From: DATBQN01 sp963799925
GTDB lineage: Bacteria > Acidobacteriota > Thermoanaerobaculia > Multivoradales > UBA5704
DNA: 64,000 nt
Assembly (NCBI GenBank): GCA_963799925.1
Contig: CAWCYZ010000004.1
Span: 1,984,001 to 2,048,000 of the forward strand
Direction: 5' to 3'
Below, one piece after another: positions 1-8,367 of this stretch; the stretch's first letter is position 1; each line of letters opens with the position of its first letter. The notes below the pieces were generated by a model. The model was not told the origin of the DNA. It saw only the letters and a program-made list of their open reading frames with translations, and searched no databases. The translations under genes and the position numbers were made by a program.

Positions 1-1
1 G

Positions 2-2284
2 GTGCTCGCCGAGCGCCGGGTGCTCCTGGTGGTCGACAACCTGGAGTCGATCCTCCCGGCCCCGGCCCCGGTCCCGGACGCCGCGGCGCCGGCGGGGCCG
101 GGCCCGGCCGCGACGCTCGCCCTGCTCCGCGACCTGGCGGCGATCGGCGGCACCCGGCTCCTCCTCACCAGCCGCGAGGCGCCGCCGGCTCCCCTCGACG
201 GGCCGGCGCTGCGCCTGGGTCCGCTCTCCGAGAGCGAGGGGCGGGAGCTGGTGGCGGGGGTCCTCGCCCGCCTCGATCGGGCGCCGGCGGGCGACGCCGG
301 GGAGCGGGCGGCGGACGAGCTGATCGAGGCCGTGGGCGCTCACGCGCGGAGCCTCGTCCTCTTGGCGCCGCTCGCAGCCGAGCGTGGGCTGCGGGAGACC
401 GCCGGCTCGGTGGCGCACCTCATGCGGGAGCTGGAGGCGCGCCATCCCGGGGCGCGGGAGCTGTCGCTCCTCGCGAGCGTGCGCCTGTCGCTCGACCGCC
501 TGCCCGAGGCGGCGAGGCGGCAGGTGCGGGCGCTCGCCGTATTCCACGGGGCGGCGCACTATCGAGGTGCTCGCCCGGGTGCTGGAGGTCGAGCCGGACG
601 AGGCGCTGGAGCTCTGCCGGCAGCTCGTGGCGCTCGGGCTCGCCGGGGCGGAGGGGCCGTACCTCCTCCCCGACCCCGCCCTGGGGCCGGCGGTGGCGGA
701 CGAGCGGTCCGGGGAGGAGCGCCGCGGGATGGAGGAGCGCTGGCTCGGGGCCAGCCTGGGCCTGATCGGATCTCTCTATGGGATGTATTTCCAGGACACG
801 AAGGTGGCCGCCGACGGGACGCGGATCGCCCTCAAGGACCTGCTGGCCGCGCTCGCCGCGGCGGAAGGGCAGGTGGAGGCCGGCGGGCTTTCCGCCGAGG
901 CGGCGATGGGAGCGGTGACCCGCCTGCGGTCGCTCGTCGCAGACCTCGGGCGGCCGGCGGCGCTCGCGCAGGTCGAGGCGGCGCGGCAGCGGCTGGAGCG
1001 GCGGCTCGGGGCATGGAGCCACGCGCGGTTCGTATCGGCACGAGCCGAGATGGAACAGCGGCAGGGCGCGGGAGACAACGGCGCCGCGGTCCAGCTCGCG
1101 GAGCGGCTCCGGGAGCGAGCCCAGGCGGCCGGGGACGCCTACCCCGAAGCCGCCTACGACCGGGCGCTGGCGAGCCTCCAGCTCGGCCGGGCGCTGAGGC
1201 TGGCCGGCCGAGCCGCGGAGGCGCTGCCCCGGCTGGCCGAGGCGGAGGCCGGGCTCGCCGGGCTGGCGGAGGCGGGAGACGAGGATGCAGCGGGGATGTT
1301 GGCCGTGGTCGCCGCCGACCGGGGGGACACCTTGCTAGACCTCGGGCGACTCGACGAGGCGGCCGAATCCCAACAGCAGGGCATCGAGATCGACGAAAGG
1401 ACGGGCAACCGCCGGGGCGCCGCGGTCGGTCGCGCTCCAGCTCGGCACGGTGCGGCTTCTCCAGGGCCGCCTGCAGGACGCCATGGAGGCGTACGAGAAG
1501 GCCCGGGAGACCTTCGAGGAGCTCGGGGAGCGCGGGAGCGTCGCCACCGCCTGGCATCAGATCGGTCGGGTGCTGGAGGAGGCCGGACAGTGGGACGGCG
1601 CGGAAGCAGCCTACCAGCGGTCGCTCCGCATCAAGGTCGAGAGCGGGAACAAGAGCGGCGAGGCCTCGAGCCTGGACCAGATGGGACTCCTTTACGAGGA
1701 AATCGGGCCGCCTGGAAGAGTCCGCCCGGCTCCACCGGCAGGCGGCGACTCTCCGTGAGGAGCTTGGCGACCCCTTCGCCCAGGCGCGCTCCCTCAGCAA
1801 CCTGGCCATCGCGCTTCGCGAGCTGGGCCGTTTCGAGGACGCCCGCGGAGCCGCCCTGCAGGCCGTCCAGCTCCAGGCCCCCTTCGGCCACGCCGCGGCG
1901 CCCTGGAAGACCTGGAACATCCTCCAGGAGATCGAGGCCCGATCCGGCAACCCGGAGGCCGCCGCCGCGGCGCGCTCCCGTGCGATGGAGCTGTACGCGG
2001 CCTACCGCCGCGACGGGGGCGAGCCCCAGTCCTCCGCCGCTCGCCGGATCGCCGCCGCCGGCCGGGCGCTCCGGGAGAGCGGCGCGGAAGCGGCGAGGCT
2101 CCTCATCCCCCCGCCGGAGCAGTTCGGCGAGGGGCTCCTCCCCGTCCGTGACGCCCTCCTCGCCCTCGCCGGCGGCTCGCGCGATCCGGCGCTCGCCGCG
2201 GACGCCCGGCTCGACTACGCCGACGCCGTGGAGCTCTCCCTCCTCCTCGACTCCCTCGCGGCGGCCGGCCCGCCGCGGCCGTGA
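2..2284 (+). CDS. TPR / NB-ARC-like protein, 5'-partial, frameshifted
   Basis: Right-hand part of a large regulatory protein whose start lies before the window. The first residues contain a Walker B-like segment (VLLVVDNLES) followed by a winged-helix-like stretch, as in NB-ARC/STAND ATPases. The rest is helical with TPR-like repeats (for example a run of Leu-Gly-Arg and Ala-Glu-Ala units near 1150-1400 and 1750-1900). The coding frame moves by +1 near 560, 1430 and 1705, and the fourth segment returns to the first frame and ends at TGA 2282-2284. The protein reads sensibly across each shift, so one gene with three single-base insertions is more likely than separate genes. The effector or N-terminal domain cannot be seen. 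The exact family is uncertain; the TPR C-terminus is the firmer part. Confidence 0.6.
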   Translation: MLAERRVLLVVDNLESILPAPAPVPDAAAPAGPGPAATLALLRDLAAIGGTRLLLTSREAPPAPLDGPALRLGPLSESEGRELVAGVLARLDRAPAGDAGERAADELIEAVGAHARSLVLLAPLAAERGLRETAGSVAHLMRELEARHPGARELSLLASVRLSLDRLPEAARRQVRALAVFHGAAHYRGARPGAGGRAGRGAGALPAARGARARRGGGAVPPPRPRPGAGGGGRAVRGGAPRDGGALARGQPGPDRISLWDVFPGHEGGRRRDADRPQGPAGRARRGGRAGGGRRAFRRGGDGSGDPPAVARRRPRAAGGARAGRGGAAAAGAAARGMEPRAVRIGTSRDGTAAGRGRQRRRGPARGAAPGASPGGRGRLPRSRLRPGAGEPPARPGAEAGRPSRGGAAPAGRGGGRARRAGGGGRRGCSGDVGRGRRRPGGHLARPRATRRGGRIPTAGHRDRRKDGQPPGRRGRSRSSSARCGFSRAACRTPWRRTRRPGRPSRSSGSAGASPPPGIRSVGCWRRPDSGTARKQPTSGRSASRSRAGTRAARPRAWTRWDSFTRKSGRLEESARLHRQAATLREELGDPFAQARSLSNLAIALRELGRFEDARGAALQAVQLQAPFGHAAAPWKTWNILQEIEARSGNPEAAAAARSRAMELYAAYRRDGGEPQSSAARRIAAAGRALRESGAEAARLLIPPPEQFGEGLLPVRDALLALAGGSRDPALAADARLDYADAVELSLLLDSLAAAGPPRP

Positions 2285-2329
2285 GCGCCGTCGCCGCAGC
2301 CGGCTCGGCGGGGCGCGGAGCCGGATCCT

Positions 2330-3316
2330 CTAGGGGAAGGTGAGGCCCGCCGGCGAGCGGTGGGAGCGGCGGCCCGCCAGACGCCAGAGCTCCCACAGGA
2401 TGTGGAGGGCGCAGGCCGCGGCGACGACGGCCAGGCTGATGCCGAACCAGCGGTTGACCGCCGCGGCGAGCGCCCGGTCGGGCGCCGGGCGGCCGGGCGA
2501 GGCGAGGACCACCCAGTCGCCGGCGCGGAGCGAGAGGCAGACGATGGCCAGGAAGAGGGTGGTCGAGAGGAGGCGCGCCCACGAGCGGAGCCGCACCCGG
2601 CGGGGGCGGAAGAGGGTGACGCACGGCGCCGCCATGGCGAGCAGCGCGAGCCAGAGGACCGGCCGGTAGAGGATCTCCCACCCCGGACCGCCGCGCAGCA
2701 CGGCCGCGGGGGCGAAGATCCCCTGCAGGCCGCGCGGCACGTCCAGCCACCAGAAGACGAAGACCGTCCCCACGACGAGCTCGGCGACGGACTGCGAGCG
2801 CGGGACCTGCAGCCGGTCCTCGCCGCCCCGCGGCGCGCGCGGGCGGCGCGGGTTCCAGGCGTCCGGGAAGCGGGTCGCGTGGAGCTCCGCCGCGGCGAAG
2901 ACGAGGGTCACGATGGCGAACTGCAGGAGGAGGTGGAGGACGATCGCGGGGAGGCTCGGCGCGATCGACCGGCGGCCGGAGACGACGACGACGGCGACGA
3001 CGCTGACGGCGAGCGTGAGCCCCAGGTTGAGGGACAGGATCTTCACGTAGAGGGGGAACAGGGCGGGCCCGATCCAGCGGCGGCCGAAGGCGACGCTCCG
3101 GTCGTCCGGCCGGTAGCGGCCGGCGACGACCAGGGGAGGGCCGTGCCGCTCGAGGATGGCCTCCTGCTCGGCCGCGCTCAGCGGCCGGCCGAGCTCGGCC
3201 TCGCGGTCCTCCATCTGCGACAGGAGATTGGCCGACAGCTCCTGGAGGATGTCCTGCCGCTGCCCCTTGGGCAGGAGCGGGCGCACGGCGTTCAGGTAGC
3301 GGGCGAGGAGCTCCAT
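2330..3316 (-). CDS. HAAS-domain multi-pass membrane protein
   Basis: A 328-residue protein. The first 75 residues (LLPKGQRQDILQELSANL, then ILERHGPP) match the helical HAAS / permease-prefix domain that accompanies PadR regulators and permeases. About six hydrophobic segments follow between residues 85 and 320, so it is an inner-membrane protein. It lies 3 bp downstream of a PadR gene on the same strand, so the two are co-transcribed. In known PadR-HAAS pairs the regulator responds to envelope or drug stress and the partner is a membrane sensor or transporter accessory; that role is inferred here. No catalytic motif is visible. Confidence 0.75.
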   Translation of the reverse strand: MELLARYLNAVRPLLPKGQRQDILQELSANLLSQMEDREAELGRPLSAAEQEAILERHGPPLVVAGRYRPDDRSVAFGRRWIGPALFPLYVKILSLNLGLTLAVSVVAVVVVSGRRSIAPSLPAIVLHLLLQFAIVTLVFAAAELHATRFPDAWNPRRPRAPRGGEDRLQVPRSQSVAELVVGTVFVFWWLDVPRGLQGIFAPAAVLRGGPGWEILYRPVLWLALLAMAAPCVTLFRPRRVRLRSWARLLSTTLFLAIVCLSLRAGDWVVLASPGRPAPDRALAAAVNRWFGISLAVVAAACALHILWELWRLAGRRSHRSPAGLTFP

Positions 3317-3319
3317 CGT

Positions 3320-3673
3320 CTATCCCTCCTGCAGAATGCGGTCGAGCGCCGCGTTGATGCGCCGCAGCTCGGCGAGGAGCTGCTCGAGGATCGGTTCGGC
3401 CTCCGGCGAGAGGCGGTAGAAGCGCTTCCGGCGCCGGTCTTCCTCGCGCCACTCGCTGACCAGCAGGCCCTGGCTCTCCAGCCGGCGCAGCAGCGGATAG
3501 AGGGTGTTCTCGTCGATCTCCATGCCGAGGTCCGCCAGGGCCTTGCGCAGCGCGTAGCCGTAGTGCTCGGTGCGCAGGCGGGCGAGCACGGCGACGACGA
3601 GACAGCCGCGGCGCAGCTCGAGGCGCAGGTTCTCGAAGAGGTCCGCGGCCGGGGAACACCGTGCGTCAGACAT
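3320..3673 (-). CDS. PadR family transcriptional regulator
   Basis: A 117-residue winged-helix repressor of the PadR family. The recognisable core is LRRGCLVVAVLARL, then HYGYALRKAL, then ENTLYPLLRRLESQGLL, followed by the wing (YRLSPEAEPIL) and a short dimerisation helix. The chosen start is ATG 3671-3673; an in-frame ATG four codons upstream (3683-3685) is possible. It is the first gene of a two-gene operon with the HAAS membrane protein. PadR proteins normally repress their own operon, and an imperfect dyad just upstream (3686-3702) could be the operator. Confidence 0.9.
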   Translation of the reverse strand: MSDARCSPAADLFENLRLELRRGCLVVAVLARLRTEHYGYALRKALADLGMEIDENTLYPLLRRLESQGLLVSEWREEDRRRKRFYRLSPEAEPILEQLLAELRRINAALDRILQEG

Positions 3674-3685
3674 TGTGCGAAGCAT

Positions 3686-3702
3686 ACTGTGTGCTGCACG
3701 GT
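3686..3702. promoter_or_regulatory. Candidate PadR operator (imperfect dyad)
   Basis: A 17-bp imperfect palindrome (ACTGTGTG...CACGGT) lies directly upstream of the PadR start, inside the 130-bp gap shared with the divergent histidine kinase gene. The outer arms match at about 10 of 17 symmetric positions. Autoregulation is usual for PadR, but the dyad is weak and may be chance. Confidence 0.3.
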
Positions 3703-3802
3703 AAATGTCAAGCCCCTCGCGGCTGCCATGGAGCTGCGGCCGGATCGGCTCGGCCGCTCCGCTCCTGGCCGATCGATCCGGGTTAAGCTCCTTCCTTCCA
3801 CT

Positions 3803-5911
3803 ATGCCGGTCGAGCGCGAGCCCCCACCCGCCCCTCCCGAGGTCCGCTCCGGCTCCCGCTCGCCGGGGGGCGCGCTCGAGGCGACGACCCTGACGGCGAT
3901 CCTCGACGCCTCGGTCGACCACATCTCGGTCATCGACCGCGCCGGCCGCTATCTGCTCGTCAACGAGGCCGCGGCCCGGATGCTCGGCCGGTCGCCCGCC
4001 GAGATGGTCGGCCGCACCTGGCGCGAGCTCGGCCTGCGGGCCAGCTCCTTCGAGCGGATCGACCGCGAGCGGGAGTCGGTCATGGCGAGCGGCCTGCCGG
4101 TGCGCAACGAGGTGACCTTCCCCGCCCCCTCCGGCGATCTGCACTTCGAGTACGTCCTGGCGCCGGTGCGCGGCGACGACGGCGAGGTCACGGCGATCGT
4201 CGCCATGACCCGCGACGTCACCGAGCGGGCGCGCCTCCTCGCCGGCGAGCGGGCGGCGCGGGCGGTGGCCGAGCGCGCCGCGGCGCGCACCCTCCGCCTG
4301 CAGACCGTGACCGCCGCCCTCTCGGAGGCGGCGACCGCCGCCGAGGTGGCCGAGGTGATCCTCGACCAGGGGCTGGCCGCCCTCGGCGCCAAGTCCGGCA
4401 CGATCGCGCTCGTCACCCCCTCGGGCACCGAGCTCGAGATGCTCCATAGCGCCGGCTTCCCGCCGGACCAGGTGACGCCCTGGCGGCAGTTCCCGCTCGC
4501 CAGCCCGGTGGCGCTCGCCGACGCGGTGCGCAGCGGCGAGCCGGTCGTCCTCCACGACCACGCCGCCCGCCGCGCGCGGTATCCCCATCGCTTCCTTCCC
4601 GATCCCGCCGGCGACGGGGCCCTGGTCGCCGTGCCGCTCCTCTCCGGCCGGCGGGCGATCGGCGGCTTCGGCATGATCTTCCCCGAGGGGCGTGCCTTCG
4701 GCGACGAGGACCTGGGCTTCGTCCTCACCCTGGCGCAGCAGTGCGCCCAGGCGCTCGAGCGGGCGCGCCTCTACCAGGCCGAGCGCCAGGCGCGGATCGA
4801 CGCCGAGGTCGCCAACCGCGCCAAGGACGAGTTCCTGGCGATGCTCGGCCACGAGCTGCGCAACCCCCTGGCGCCGACCCTCCACGCCCTCGAGGTGATG
4901 CGCCAGAAGGGCGGCGACCCGGCGACGCGCGGCTGGGCGGTCGAGATGCTCGAGCGCCAGTCGCGGCACATGGCGCGGCTGGTCGACGACCTGCTCGACG
5001 TGTCGCGCATCACCCGCGGCAAGATCGAGCTGCGCCTCGAGCCGATCGAGCTCTCGGAGCTGGTCCGGCGGGCGGTCGAGAGCTGCCGCGCGCTGTTCGA
5101 CGACCGGCGCCATCGGCTGGCGCTCGAGCTCTGCCCGCAGCCGGTGTGGCTCGAGGTCGACCCGGCGCGCCTCGAGCAGGTGCTCTGCAACCTGCTCAAC
5201 AACGCGGCCAAGTACACCCCGCCCGGGGGCGGGATCACCCTGCGGACGGAGGGCGACGGCTTCGAGGTGGTGGTCACGGTGACCGACGACGGCGCCGGCA
5301 TCCCGCCGGAGATGCTGACCCGGATCTTCGACCTCTTCCATCAGGTCGACCCCTCGCTGGCGCGCTCGCAGGGGGGCCTCGGGATCGGCCTGACGCTCGT
5401 CCAGCGGCTGGTCGAGATGCACGGCGGGAGCGTCGAGGCGCATTCCGACGGGCCGGGGCGCGGCAGCACGTTCGCCGTCCGCCTGCCGGCGCTGGCGGCG
5501 CCGCCCGACGCGGCGACGCGGCGCCGCTCGCGGCCGGCGCTCGCGCCGGGCACGCCGCGGCGGGTGCTGGTGGTCGAGGACAACCTCGACTCGGCGACCG
5601 CCTTGGCCGAGCTGCTGCGCCTCTGGGGCCACGAGGTGCGGGTCGCCCACGACGGTCCGGCGGGGGTGGCGGCGGCCGGCGTCTTCGCGCCCGACGTGGT
5701 GCTCCTCGACATCGGCCTGCCGGGGATGGACGGCTACGAGGTCGCCCTGACCCTGCGCGCCGACCCCGCCTTCGCCGCCACCCGGCTCTACGCCCTGACC
5801 GGCTACGGCCAGGAGCAGGACCACCGCCGGTCGCGGGACGTCGGCATCGACCGCCACATCACCAAGCCGATCGACCTGGCCGCGCTGCGCGAGCTGCTGG
5901 CCGGGAGGTAG
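3803..5911 (+). CDS. Hybrid sensor histidine kinase (PAS-GAF-HisKA-HATPase-REC)
   Basis: A 702-residue cytoplasmic hybrid kinase with no membrane segment. In order: PAS (about 35-150, VDHISVIDRAGRYLLVNEA), GAF (about 170-325), HisKA with H-box GHELRNPL (phospho-acceptor His350), HATPase with N-box (NLLNNAAKY, about 465), G1 (DDGAGIP) and G2 (GIGLTL, about 526), and a C-terminal receiver whose acceptor is Asp636 (VVLLDIGLPGMDG) with a late KP pair. The start is ATG 3803, the first Met in frame before the PAS; the upstream open frame is antisense to PadR/HAAS. It is divergent from the PadR operon. Its stop codon is supplied by a small inserted repeat element. The output partner is unknown because no response regulator is adjacent. 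Confidence 0.93.
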   Translation: MPVEREPPPAPPEVRSGSRSPGGALEATTLTAILDASVDHISVIDRAGRYLLVNEAAARMLGRSPAEMVGRTWRELGLRASSFERIDRERESVMASGLPVRNEVTFPAPSGDLHFEYVLAPVRGDDGEVTAIVAMTRDVTERARLLAGERAARAVAERAAARTLRLQTVTAALSEAATAAEVAEVILDQGLAALGAKSGTIALVTPSGTELEMLHSAGFPPDQVTPWRQFPLASPVALADAVRSGEPVVLHDHAARRARYPHRFLPDPAGDGALVAVPLLSGRRAIGGFGMIFPEGRAFGDEDLGFVLTLAQQCAQALERARLYQAERQARIDAEVANRAKDEFLAMLGHELRNPLAPTLHALEVMRQKGGDPATRGWAVEMLERQSRHMARLVDDLLDVSRITRGKIELRLEPIELSELVRRAVESCRALFDDRRHRLALELCPQPVWLEVDPARLEQVLCNLLNNAAKYTPPGGGITLRTEGDGFEVVVTVTDDGAGIPPEMLTRIFDLFHQVDPSLARSQGGLGIGLTLVQRLVEMHGGSVEAHSDGPGRGSTFAVRLPALAAPPDAATRRRSRPALAPGTPRRVLVVEDNLDSATALAELLRLWGHEVRVAHDGPAGVAAAGVFAPDVVLLDIGLPGMDGYEVALTLRADPAFAATRLYALTGYGQEQDHRRSRDVGIDRHITKPIDLAALRELLAGR

Positions 5912-6008
5912 TGGGTCCGTTTGGTCCGCTGCGGGCGACCGCCCTCGGGACCGCCCTCCCGAACCCCCTTCCAGGCGGCCGTCCTCGGGACCAAACGGAC
6001 CCAGTACC
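5907..6008. mobile_element. MITE-like inverted-repeat element, copy 1 (102 bp)
   Basis: Copy 1 of a three-copy family, inverted relative to copy 2. It begins GGTAGTGGGTCCGTT and ends GGACCCAGTACC, with terminal inverted repeats of about 20 bp and a palindrome-rich interior. It is flanked by a perfect 8-bp direct repeat, GGCCGGGA (5899-5906 and 6009-6016), as expected of a transposition target duplication. The histidine kinase TAG lies inside the left end. Removing the element and one repeat copy restores GGG AGC TGA, so the pre-insertion kinase ended one codon differently. No transposase is encoded. Confidence 0.85.
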
Positions 6009-6063
6009 GGCCGGGAGCTGAGCGGGCGCCGGCGCGAAAAGTCGACCATCGGCTATACTTCTA

Positions 6064-6077
6064 CCTACTCAAGTAGG
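6064..6077. promoter_or_regulatory. Short perfect dyad upstream of HD-GYP gene
   Basis: CCTACT-CA-AGTAGG, a 6-bp perfect inverted repeat, lies 50 bp before the HD-GYP start. It follows a TATACT hexamer at 6054-6059 that could be a -10 box, although no -35 is recognisable at the right distance. It is possibly an operator or 5'-UTR hairpin; nothing else supports it. Confidence 0.3.
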
Positions 6078-6126
6078 AGAGACGGGCACCGAGCGCGCCC
6101 TGGAAACACCGAATGGCCGGCCGAGC

Positions 6127-7983
6127 ATGACCACCCGCCGAACCCTCCTGCGCCGCGTCAAGCTGCGCTACGTGCTCTTCGTCGTCCTCCTGCTCTCCGG
6201 CCTCATCCCCTTCATGGTCAGCAGCGTCTTCCTGTTCGGGCGCGACCAGGACATCCTCGAGAACAAGGAGCGGGAGTACCTGATCTCCAAGGCGGGCACG
6301 CTGTCGCGCGAGATCAGCGAGTACCTGGTCGGCGTCCGCCGGCAGCTCGACCAGCTCGGCAACGGGCTGCTCCTGCCGGCCGGCCCGACCGACGTCGAGG
6401 CGCGGCTCCACGAGCCGTGGGTCGCCCTCTACCTCCAGGGCTTCCAGCGCGACAACCCGGACTTCCGCGGCCTGCGGGTGCTCGACGCCCGCGGCGCCGG
6501 GCTCTCGCCGGGCAATCTGAGCCCGCGCGAGAAGGAGGCGATGGACCTCGCCTGGGACGAGACGCGGCGGACGGGGAAGACCGCCTACCGCTTCGTCGAC
6601 CACAGCGGCGGCGGGGCGCCGCTGGTGGCGATGGCGATGCCGATCGTCGCGCCGCGGCTCGCCGCCGGGGCGCCCCCGGCGGCCCTGCCGCCGCCCGGCG
6701 CCGCCGCCTCGCCGGCCGCCGGCGTCCTGCCGGGCGCCGTGGTCTCCCCGGGCGTAGCCGGGCCGCAGCTCGTCGTCCAGGCCCTGCTGCGCTTCCGGCC
6801 GGTCGAGGATGCGCTCTCGAGCGAGCTCCGCCGGGACGTCTCCGTCTTCCTCATCGACCGCGCCGGGCATCTGCTGTGGTCGAACGGCCGCCCCGGCCTG
6901 CCGAAGAACGTGGTCAACGTCTTCGTCAAGCGGCCGATGAGCTTCACCCAGGAGTACACGGTCAAGACCCCCGGCGAGTCGCGCGACATGCTCGCCCAGG
7001 TGAGCGCGGTGGCGGAGAGCGGCTGGGGGGTGCTGATGCAGCGGCCGCAGGCGGCGGCGTTCGCCATGGCCGACCAGATGCTCTTCAACTGGGGGCTCGC
7101 GACCCTGCTCCTGGCGGCGCTCGCCATGCTCTTCGCCCTGGTCGCGGCGCGGCTGGTGAGCCAGCCGATCCAGCGCCTGGCGAAGACCAGCCACGAGATC
7201 GCCGAGGGCGACCTGTCGCGGCGGGTGGAGGTGGGCGGCCTGGGCTCCGAGCTCGCCGACCTGGCCGACGACTTCAACCGCATGACGCTCAACCTGGAGA
7301 GCCACGTGCGCCAGCTGCGCCGGGCGGCGCAGGCGAACCGCGAGCTCTTCATCGGCTCGCTGCGCGCCTTCGTGGCGGCGGTCGACGCCAAGGACCCCTA
7401 CACCCGCGGCCATTCCGAGCGGGTGGCGGCGGTCAGCCGCACCGTCGCCCGCCAGCTCGGCCTCCCCGAGGAGGTGCAGCACAAGGTCTGGATCGGCGCC
7501 CTGCTCCACGACGTGGGGAAGATCGGCGTCGAGGACCAGATCCTGCGCAAGAGCGGCGTCCTCACCCCCGAGGAGTACGACCAGATGAAGCTCCACACCG
7601 TCATGGGGGCGGACATCCTGTCGCGCATCCAGGAGCTCAAGGAGGTCATCCCGGCGGTGCGCTGGCATCACGAGTCGTGGGCCGGCGGCGGCTATCCGGA
7701 CAACCTCCGCGGCGAGCAGATCCCGCTCATCGCGCGCATCGTCGCCGTCTCCGACTGCTTCGACGCCATCACCACCAACCGCCCCTACCAGAAGGCCGGC
7801 AGCCTGCAGTACGCGATCGAGACCATCACCAAGCTGACCGGCAGGAAGTTCGACGCCAAGGTGGTGACCGCGTTCCTGCGCGCCTGCGAGGCCGGCGACG
7901 TGCGGGTCGGCGTCGCCCGCCCGGCGCAGATCGAGGAAGCCGTCGTGCCGGTCCAGCCGGCCGCCAAGGCGGCGGCGCAGTAG
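6127..7983 (+). CDS. Membrane HD-GYP phosphodiesterase with HAMP
   Basis: A 618-residue membrane receptor likely to hydrolyse cyclic di-GMP. An N-terminal membrane helix (about 14-38) is followed by a large extracytoplasmic sensor region (about 40-310), a second membrane helix (about 322-345), a HAMP linker (about 345-400) and an HD-GYP domain (about 410-595). Catalytic motifs are complete: HDxGK (His461-Asp462) and HHExxxGxGYP starting at His514. The sensor contains a Pro/Ala-rich insert near 180-215. The start is ATG 6127. The gene ends with TAG directly abutting the ATG of a roadblock-like gene, so the two are translationally close and probably work together. Confidence 0.92.
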   Translation: MTTRRTLLRRVKLRYVLFVVLLLSGLIPFMVSSVFLFGRDQDILENKEREYLISKAGTLSREISEYLVGVRRQLDQLGNGLLLPAGPTDVEARLHEPWVALYLQGFQRDNPDFRGLRVLDARGAGLSPGNLSPREKEAMDLAWDETRRTGKTAYRFVDHSGGGAPLVAMAMPIVAPRLAAGAPPAALPPPGAAASPAAGVLPGAVVSPGVAGPQLVVQALLRFRPVEDALSSELRRDVSVFLIDRAGHLLWSNGRPGLPKNVVNVFVKRPMSFTQEYTVKTPGESRDMLAQVSAVAESGWGVLMQRPQAAAFAMADQMLFNWGLATLLLAALAMLFALVAARLVSQPIQRLAKTSHEIAEGDLSRRVEVGGLGSELADLADDFNRMTLNLESHVRQLRRAAQANRELFIGSLRAFVAAVDAKDPYTRGHSERVAAVSRTVARQLGLPEEVQHKVWIGALLHDVGKIGVEDQILRKSGVLTPEEYDQMKLHTVMGADILSRIQELKEVIPAVRWHHESWAGGGYPDNLRGEQIPLIARIVAVSDCFDAITTNRPYQKAGSLQYAIETITKLTGRKFDAKVVTAFLRACEAGDVRVGVARPAQIEEAVVPVQPAAKAAAQ

Positions 7984-8349
7984 ATGGTGTTCCAGTACAT
8001 CCTCGCCAACCTCCTGGCCAACAACGACGACGCGGTCGGGGTGCTGTTCCTCGACGGCAGCGGCGAGACCGTCGACCTCGCCTGCTCGGAGCACACCCAC
8101 TACGAGATGCGCGTCCTGGGCGCCTACCTGGGGATCTACCTGCGGCGCCTGGAGAAGCTCCTGGCGAGCAACGACCTGGGCGAGCCGCGCCTCGTCCACA
8201 TCGAGAGGAAGACGGTCCACATCTATGCCATGCCGCTCGAGGACGGCTACTACCTCGCCATGGTGCAGCGCCACCCCGCCCTGGTCGCCCGCAGCCGGAA
8301 GTCGATGGAGGACGCGGTGGGCCAGCTGACGAGAGAGCTGTTCGCGTAG
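7984..8349 (+). CDS. Roadblock/LC7-like small protein
   Basis: A 121-residue soluble protein starting immediately after the HD-GYP stop codon, with no gap. Its pattern (DDAVGVLFLDGSGETVDLA near the N-terminus, a central amphipathic helix, then YLAMVQRHPALVARSRKSM) resembles roadblock/LC7 domains, which in bacteria regulate small GTPases or scaffold motility and polarity signalling. No GTPase gene of the MglA type is adjacent. Assignment rests on fold-like pattern and size only, so it is moderate. Confidence 0.6.
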   Translation: MVFQYILANLLANNDDAVGVLFLDGSGETVDLACSEHTHYEMRVLGAYLGIYLRRLEKLLASNDLGEPRLVHIERKTVHIYAMPLEDGYYLAMVQRHPALVARSRKSMEDAVGQLTRELFA

Positions 8350-8367
8350 GCGGGCTATCATCCCCCT

